Assembly (NCBI GenBank): GCA_937988735.1
Contig: CALKHQ010000258.1
Span: 1 to 10,594, forward strand
Reading direction: 5' to 3'
DNA length: 10,594 nt
From: an uncultured Alphaproteobacteria bacterium
Lineage (GTDB): Bacteria; Pseudomonadota; Alphaproteobacteria; CALKHQ01
Numbering within the stretch: position 1 is the stretch's first letter; each line of letters opens with the position of its first letter. Positions 6,658-10,594 of this stretch are shown in pieces. The notes beneath the pieces were generated by a model. The model was given only the letters and a program-made list of their open reading frames with translations. It did no database searches and was not told the DNA's origin. A program made the translations under genes and the position numbers.

Positions 6658-7377
6658 ATGCCAGCCGCATGCCTTCGCCCGCTGCTGCGCCTGCTCGCCG
6701 TCGCCGCCGTGCTGGCCGCCGCCGCTGCCGCGGCGCCCGCCCGGGCCCAGGGCAGCCTGCTGGTCTATGGCGACGAGCCGCGCAGCACGGATCTCCAGCG
6801 CTTCACCCGCTGGGTCGGGGCGCTCAACCGGCACGCCACCGACATGATGGCCGCGCCCGAGCGCTGCGCGAAGGGAGACCAGGGTTACTGCTTCCTCGGC
6901 AACTACGACAGCTATCTCGGCGACGTCGCCGCCCTGCCCCGGCGCGACCAGATCACGGCGGTGAACAGCTTCGTCAACCAGATCGCCTACGTCGAGGACC
7001 AGCAGAACTACGGCATCTCCGACTACTGGGCGTCGCCGCTGGAGCTGTTCCGGAACGGCGGCGACTGCGAGGACTTCGCCATCGCGAAATACATCGCCTT
7101 CCGCCGGCTCGGGTTCACCGACGACGAGATGCGGCTGTGGGTGGTGCGGGACGTGCGCCGCGAGGTGAACCACGCGGTGCTCACGATCGCGCTCGACGGC
7201 CGCACCTACGTGCTGGACAGCCTCACGTCGGAGGTGCTGCCCGCTGAGGCGGTCACCCGCTACCGGCCGATCTACTCGATCAACGCCAGCGCCTGGTGGC
7301 TGCACGACCTGGAGCTGGCCCGGGTGGCCGCATCCGACAACGTTGCGGCGGACCGCAGCGCGTCAATCGCACGTTAA
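6658..7377 (+). CDS. Periplasmic transglutaminase-like cysteine protease (BTLCP, peptidase C93 / LapG type)
   Basis: Members of this family, such as LapG, are periplasmic calcium-dependent cysteine proteases that release large surface adhesins and so control biofilm attachment. The ATG at 6658 has AGGGGG (6646-6651) six bases upstream; the in-frame TTG at 6652 is less likely. The product is 239 residues with a signal peptide cleaved near ARA/QG (around residue 31). The triad is visible: GGDCEDFA with C137, NHAVLTI with H172, and YVLDSL with D187. The acidic residues around the cysteine (D136, E138, D139) match the calcium-binding positions of LapG proteins. Two further cysteines (C70 and C78) lie in the N-terminal part. 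No LapD-like receptor or adhesin gene is nearby, so its substrate is unknown. Its position 35 bases after the nucleotidase suggests co-transcription, without implying a shared function. Confidence 0.92.
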   Translation: MPAACLRPLLRLLAVAAVLAAAAAAAPARAQGSLLVYGDEPRSTDLQRFTRWVGALNRHATDMMAAPERCAKGDQGYCFLGNYDSYLGDVAALPRRDQITAVNSFVNQIAYVEDQQNYGISDYWASPLELFRNGGDCEDFAIAKYIAFRRLGFTDDEMRLWVVRDVRREVNHAVLTIALDGRTYVLDSLTSEVLPAEAVTRYRPIYSINASAWWLHDLELARVAASDNVAADRSASIAR

Positions 7378-7433
7378 CCCAGACCGCCTAGGGTCCCGGC
7401 ATCGCGCCGCGCGCTTGCCGGGAGCTTGCCCAC

Positions 7434-7616
7434 ATGGACGCCGTCTCCACCGCCCTCACCGCCCGCCAGGAGCTCGCCTCCAACGGGCTCAAGCAGGCGG
7501 CGAAGCAGGAGGAAGCCGCGGTGGCCCTCGTCGAGCAGGCGGTGACCGAAGCCAGGGAGGCGCCGACGGGCCGCGTCACCGCCACCCGCGGCTCCCACGT
7601 CAACATCCTGGTGTGA
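7434..7616 (+). CDS. Small YjfB-like putative motility protein
   Basis: A 60-residue protein with ATG at 7434 and CGGGAG about nine bases upstream. It starts MDAVSTAL, continues as one long alanine-, glutamine- and glutamate-rich amphipathic helix (about 8-45), and ends RGSHVNILV. The MD-x-x-S start, central helix and Val-Asn/Asp-Ile end resemble the YjfB family of small putative motility proteins, whose function is not known. A CTAGGGTC box (7388-7395) lies upstream and may be its -10 element. Its stop codon directly abuts the stop of the convergent arsenate reductase gene. The gene looks real; the family call is tentative. Confidence 0.65.
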   Translation: MDAVSTALTARQELASNGLKQAAKQEEAAVALVEQAVTEAREAPTGRVTATRGSHVNILV

Positions 7617-7967
7617 TCAGCCGAGCAGGTCGTTGAGGCGATCGGCCGGCCGCGCCAGCACCGCCTTTTCCGCCGTCTCCACCACCGGGCGCTCCATCAG
7701 GATCGGATGGGCGGCCATGAAGTCGATGAGCTGATCGTCCGTCCACTTCGGGTCGTCGAGCCCGAGCTCGTCGTAGGGCGTGCCGCGGCGGCGCAGCAGC
7801 TCGCGCGGCTTCATTCCCATCTTTGCCAGCAGCTCCACCAGCTTCTCCCGGCCCGGCGGCTGCTTCAGATACTCGACCACGACGGGTTCGATCCCCTTCT
7901 CCCGGATCATGCCCAGCACGGTCCGCGACGTGCCGCAGTTGGGGTTGTGGTAGATGGTGACGGTCAT
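7617..7967 (-). CDS. arsC: Arsenate reductase, ArsC glutaredoxin-linked type
   Basis: ArsC reduces arsenate to arsenite in the cytoplasm using glutathione and glutaredoxin. The 116-residue product has IYHNPNCGTSR with the catalytic Cys11. Arg59, Arg93 and Arg106 sit exactly one position before the three anion-binding arginines of E. coli ArsC (R60, R94, R107). LLRRRGTPYDELGLDD and DDQLIDFMAAHPILMERPVV are also typical. It is about 25 residues shorter than the plasmid R773 enzyme, lacking only the C-terminal tail, a common chromosomal form. The ATG at 7967 has AGGA six bases upstream. No arsR or arsenite pump gene is adjacent, so it is either a lone housekeeping copy or related in role to the poorly defined YffB-like branch; the intact arginines favour true arsenate reduction. 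Confidence 0.9.
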   Translation of the reverse strand: MTVTIYHNPNCGTSRTVLGMIREKGIEPVVVEYLKQPPGREKLVELLAKMGMKPRELLRRRGTPYDELGLDDPKWTDDQLIDFMAAHPILMERPVVETAEKAVLARPADRLNDLLG

Positions 7968-8054
7968 GGCCTTTCCTCGGAACAGCGGGCGGCGGCCCGC
8001 GGCACGGGCCCGGCGAGAGCTGCCGGCGGCCGCGGTTTCCGCACCGACGGCCCT

Positions 8055-8084
8055 ACCATAGACGGTGCCGTTGCCCCTTGTCAG
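8055..8084 (-). promoter_or_regulatory. Predicted arsC promoter
   Basis: On the minus strand CTGACA (8084-8079, five of six to consensus) and TATGGT (8060-8055, four of six) are 18 bases apart. The leader would be about 80 bases and includes a perfect GCGGGC-N4-GCCCGC hairpin (7985-8000) just before the ribosome site. Prediction only. Confidence 0.45.
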
Positions 8085-8162
8085 GACCGCTTGCCCGCCG
8101 CATGCCCGTCCGCGTCCGAACGGACTGTTCGGCGGCGCGGCCCGCGGCTAGGGTCGCGGGCC

Positions 8163-8192
8163 ATGTTCCAGATGACGATGTCCCCGACATGA
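8163..8192 (+). other. Possible nine-residue leader ORF before the DUF3137 gene
   Basis: ATG at 8163 opens a frame encoding MFQMTMSPT, whose TGA overlaps the DUF3137 ATG (ATGA). If TAGGGT at 8149-8154 is the -10 element, transcription would start almost at this ATG, giving a leaderless start. This would explain the missing ribosome site of the main gene. Speculative. Confidence 0.25.
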
Positions 8193-9121
8193 CGGTCCAC
8201 ATCGACCAGGCGGCGATCGACCGCACGATCGAGGAGGAGATCCGCCCTGCCCTTGCGCGGATCGAGGCGAGCCGGAAGGCGTCGCTGCTGCTGGTCCGGA
8301 TGGTGGCGGCAGGGATGTTCGGCGGCTTCGGCATCATCGCGCTCATCCTCTGGGGCCTGATCACGATCTGGCTGGCCGTGGGCGTGCTCGCCGTCGGCGC
8401 CTTCGCCACGGGCGCAGTAGTCTGGGCAATGGTGCGCCTCTACCGTGGCGTCGCACGGAGCGTGCTGGTGCCGCCGCTCGCTGCCGCCATCGGGGGCATG
8501 AGCTACAACCGGACGGCGGAGGGCTTCAACGCGACGGGCGTGCTGGGCCTCGGCCTGCTGCCCAGGGCGGATGTGGTCCAGGCCGAGGACATGCTGGTCG
8601 GCACCCACCGCGGCGTCGGCTTCCGGCTGGTCGAGATGTCCTGCTATCGCATGGCCGGCAGCGGGCGGAACCGGCGTCGCCAGCGTGTCTGGCGCGGGCT
8701 GGTGGTCGAGGTCGACGTGCCGGTGCCGTTCCGGGGCCCGGTGCTGCTGGTGCGCGACCGCCGCGCGTCGAGCGGGCCGGAAGGCCTGCGGCAGGTCGCC
8801 TTTCCCCACGCCGGCTTCAGCGAAATCTTCGCCGTGCACGCCGCCGACCCGGACGAGGCGCGGCGGCTGATCACGCCGGCACTGGCGGACAGCCTCGTCG
8901 CGCTGAGCCGTGCTCGCCCGGGCCGCGCGCTGGGCGCCGCCTTCGCGGAAGGGGTGTTCCTGCTGACGGTGCCGCTGCCTCGCGGCTTCCTCGAGCAGGG
9001 TTCGCTGTTCCACCCGGCGGACCGCCTGATCGAGCGCGTGCCGGCCATCGTGCGCGAGCTGACCCTGCCGCACCGGGTGATCGACTATCTGGTGGGGGAT
9101 CGCCCCGGCCCCCTGCTGTAG
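8189..9121 (+). CDS. DUF3137-family membrane protein
   Basis: The ATG at 8189 gives a 310-residue protein starting MTVHIDQAAIDRTIEEEIRP; upstream in-frame codons to 8078 encode a low-complexity arginine-rich stretch and are unlikely to be translated. Two adjacent membrane segments (about 33-57 and 60-82) are followed by a basic turn and a soluble domain. The soluble part has a SYNRTAEGF segment (105-113), then VPVPFRGPVLLVRDR (177-191) and FSEIFAVHAADPDEARRLITP (210-230), which match the DUF3137 pattern, a family of unknown function. There is no good Shine-Dalgarno sequence; a nine-codon open frame (8163-8192) overlaps the start as ATGA and may couple translation. A CTAGGGTC box (8148-8155) is upstream. 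It ends two bases before the convergent dgoA. Confidence 0.85.
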   Translation: MTVHIDQAAIDRTIEEEIRPALARIEASRKASLLLVRMVAAGMFGGFGIIALILWGLITIWLAVGVLAVGAFATGAVVWAMVRLYRGVARSVLVPPLAAAIGGMSYNRTAEGFNATGVLGLGLLPRADVVQAEDMLVGTHRGVGFRLVEMSCYRMAGSGRNRRRQRVWRGLVVEVDVPVPFRGPVLLVRDRRASSGPEGLRQVAFPHAGFSEIFAVHAADPDEARRLITPALADSLVALSRARPGRALGAAFAEGVFLLTVPLPRGFLEQGSLFHPADRLIERVPAIVRELTLPHRVIDYLVGDRPGPLL

Positions 9122-9123
9122 CG

Positions 9124-9783
9124 TCAGACCGCCGTCGTTTGCGGCTCGCCGCGCAGGGCGCGCCAGGCGGCCACGAAGCGGCCGGCGCGCTCGCCGACCT
9201 CCGCCGCGGTCATGCCGGGCCTGTAGAGCGCCGAGCCCAGGCCGAAGCCGTTCGCACCCGCGCGCACGTACCCGGCCATCGCCTCGGGCGTGATCCCGCC
9301 CACCGGCAGGATCGGCACCTCCGCCGGGATCACCGCCCGCAGCGCCTTCAGCACCGGCGGCGGGTTGGCCTCGGCGGGGAAGAGCTTCAGCGCATCGGCC
9401 CCGGCGACAAGCGCGGAGAAGGCCTCGGTCGGGGTGGCGAAGCCGGGCACACAGGCGAGGCCGGCGGCCTTCGCCGCCGAAATCACCGCCGTGTCGCTGT
9501 GCGGCATCACGATCAGGCGGCCGCCCGCCTCCGCCACCGCCCCGACCTGCTCCGCACGCAGCACCGTCCCGGCGCCGACGAGCGCCCGGTCGCCGACCGC
9601 CTGCGCCATCGCCCGGATCCCGTCCATTGGCCGGGGCGAGTTGAGCGGCACCTCGATGATGGCAAAGCCGGCGGCCACCAGCGCCATGCCGATGCCGGCG
9701 GCTTCCTCCGGCCGCACGCCGCGCAGGATGGCGACCAGCGGGAGCCGGCCCATTGCGGCGGCGAGAGCGGCCGATCCGGTCAT
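9124..9783 (-). CDS. dgoA: 2-dehydro-3-deoxy-6-phosphogalactonate aldolase
   Basis: DgoA splits 2-keto-3-deoxy-6-phosphogalactonate into pyruvate and glyceraldehyde-3-phosphate, the last step of the D-galactonate (De Ley-Doudoroff) route in the cytoplasm. The 219-residue product has the class I KDPG/KDPGal aldolase pattern: PLVAILRGVRPEEA (15-28), IIEVPLNSP with the catalytic E44 (42-50), GAGTVL (70-75), and ALKLFPAE with the Schiff-base lysine K133 (131-138), then PVGGITPE and GFGLGSALYRPG. The IEVPLNSP and LGSALYRPG segments look more like DgoA than like the Entner-Doudoroff enzyme Eda, and the kinase next door fits that. The ATG at 9783-9781 overlaps the dgoK stop (ATGA), so the two are a coupled pair. 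Confidence 0.95.
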   Translation of the reverse strand: MTGSAALAAAMGRLPLVAILRGVRPEEAAGIGMALVAAGFAIIEVPLNSPRPMDGIRAMAQAVGDRALVGAGTVLRAEQVGAVAEAGGRLIVMPHSDTAVISAAKAAGLACVPGFATPTEAFSALVAGADALKLFPAEANPPPVLKALRAVIPAEVPILPVGGITPEAMAGYVRAGANGFGLGSALYRPGMTAAEVGERAGRFVAAWRALRGEPQTTAV

Positions 9784-10594
9784 ATCGCGCCCATCGCCCG
9801 GGCGAGCTCGAGGTGGCCGCGGGTCACCACCGGATCGCTGCGCAGCACGGGGTTGAAGCCGGCGGCCTTCAGCACCGTACCGTAGCGCTCGGCGAGCGGA
9901 GCGCCGCCGATCACGGTCACCTGCGAACCGGGCTCCAACCGCGCGGCCGCCGCCATCGCCGCCACCTCGTGCCCGATCAGGAGGCCGGACAGGTAGGCGG
10001 CGATCGCGTCCGGCCGCAGCCGCTCGAACAACCCTTCGGTGCGGGCAGCGAAGATGTCGTGCAGCACGTAGCCGCCCTCGCGCGCCCGCGCGGCGCCCTG
10101 GGCGAACGCCTCCGGATGATGGGTGCGCGCGCCCATGAGCCGGCCGAGGATGGTGTGGTTGCACAGCGCGGCATAGACCTCCCCGGTCATCACCGTGCTG
10201 AAGCGCTGGATGCGGCCGTCGCCCGTCCACGCCCACTTGCTGTGGGTGCCGGGGAGGCAATGGGTGCCGTCGCCGCCGCCGGAGGCCAGCAGGCCGAGGA
10301 TCTGCAGTTCCTCCCCCCGCATCACGTCGTGGACGCCCTTCTCGTCCTCATAGGTCAGGCCCGGGGCGAAGATCAGCGTGCGGTCCTCGATCACCTGCCG
10401 CTCCGCCGCCTCTGCCACGTCGGCAAGGCTCGCCGGGCAGTCGACATAGGCGGTCTCGACCCAGCCCTGGCGGCTCGTGATCATTCCCGACAGCAGGATC
10501 GGCACATCGGGCGGAAGCTCCGTCGGCAGCGCCTCCAGCAGCTGTTCCAGCGCCCCCGGGAAGTCGCCCCCCTTGATGTGCATGATCCCGTGCG
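9780..10594 (-). CDS. dgoK: 2-dehydro-3-deoxygalactonokinase (3' part)
   Basis: DgoK phosphorylates 2-keto-3-deoxy-D-galactonate with ATP, making the substrate of the adjacent DgoA. The visible part, about 270 codons, runs off the right edge: the frame stays open upstream of the ATG at 10583 (His-Gly-Ile-Met), so that ATG is internal. Family motifs seen are LLSGMITSRQGWVET, VMRGEELQ, LPGTHSKW, FSTVMTGEVYA, YLSGLLIGHE and VIGGAPLAERY. From the usual length near 300, some 30-40 N-terminal residues, including the Asp-x-Gly-Thr phosphate-binding loop, lie outside. The stop overlaps the dgoA start. Any promoter and regulator are beyond the window. Confidence 0.94.
   Translation of the reverse strand, partial: HGIMHIKGGDFPGALEQLLEALPTELPPDVPILLSGMITSRQGWVETAYVDCPASLADVAEAAERQVIEDRTLIFAPGLTYEDEKGVHDVMRGEELQILGLLASGGGDGTHCLPGTHSKWAWTGDGRIQRFSTVMTGEVYAALCNHTILGRLMGARTHHPEAFAQGAARAREGGYVLHDIFAARTEGLFERLRPDAIAAYLSGLLIGHEVAAMAAAARLEPGSQVTVIGGAPLAERYGTVLKAAGFNPVLRSDPVVTRGHLELARAMGAI

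Noticed and set aside
5063..6670. A minus-strand open frame of 535 codons opposite the 5'-nucleotidase
   Set aside because: The plus-strand frame has all nucleotidase motifs and a signal peptide; the antisense product is repetitive, without motifs or a ribosome site.
9139..9885. A plus-strand open frame of 248 codons opposite dgoA and dgoK
   Set aside because: Antisense to two clear genes; low-complexity product with no motif.

Overview
The window is very GC-rich with strong G/C third-position bias. Its gene types (an alphaproteobacterial-style S21, a bacterial transglutaminase-like cysteine protease, DUF3137, dgoK-dgoA) suggest a free-living alphaproteobacterium, perhaps Rhodospirillales or Geminicoccales; that placement is inferred from protein style only. 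No rRNA, tRNA, CRISPR, insertion sequence or phage gene was seen. No gene-free stretch exceeds 300 bases. The longest (3709-3981 and 7968-8188) hold the rpsU terminator, predicted promoters and otherwise unassigned GC-rich DNA.

Layout. (1) 1-2504, minus strand: the start of a carbon-phosphorus lyase operon, phnG-phnH-phnI-phnJ, tightly packed with ATGA overlaps; phnJ runs off the left edge. Upstream of phnG lies a GntR/HutC-type dyad with the core GTATAGAC, a likely PhnF operator, although no phnF gene is visible here. (2) 2647-3708, minus: an orphan flagellin-like protein. (3) 3982-4185, minus: rpsU (ribosomal protein S21) with a clear Rho-independent terminator. (4) 4377-7616, plus: four exported or small proteins: a lipoprotein of unknown function with a possible Cys-His-Asp triad, a periplasmic UshA-like 5'-nucleotidase, a periplasmic transglutaminase-like cysteine protease (BTLCP/LapG type), and a 60-residue YjfB-like putative motility protein. 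(5) 7617-7967, minus: a glutaredoxin-linked arsenate reductase with its own promoter. (6) 8189-9121, plus: a DUF3137 membrane protein. (7) 9124-10594, minus: dgoA and the 3' part of dgoK, the last two steps of D-galactonate breakdown.

How the genes work together. PhnG, H, I and J form the core complex that takes phosphonates through a ribose-triphosphonate intermediate to release phosphate. DgoK phosphorylates 2-keto-3-deoxygalactonate and DgoA splits the product into pyruvate and glyceraldehyde-3-phosphate. The 5'-nucleotidase could add a second phosphorus-scavenging route in the periplasm, but nothing in the sequence ties it to the phn operon. The rest looks like ordinary chromosomal neighbours. 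I see no clear new multi-gene system. The most interesting items are the putative PhnF site without phnF, the orphan flagellin-like protein, and the lipoprotein with a cryptic catalytic triad.
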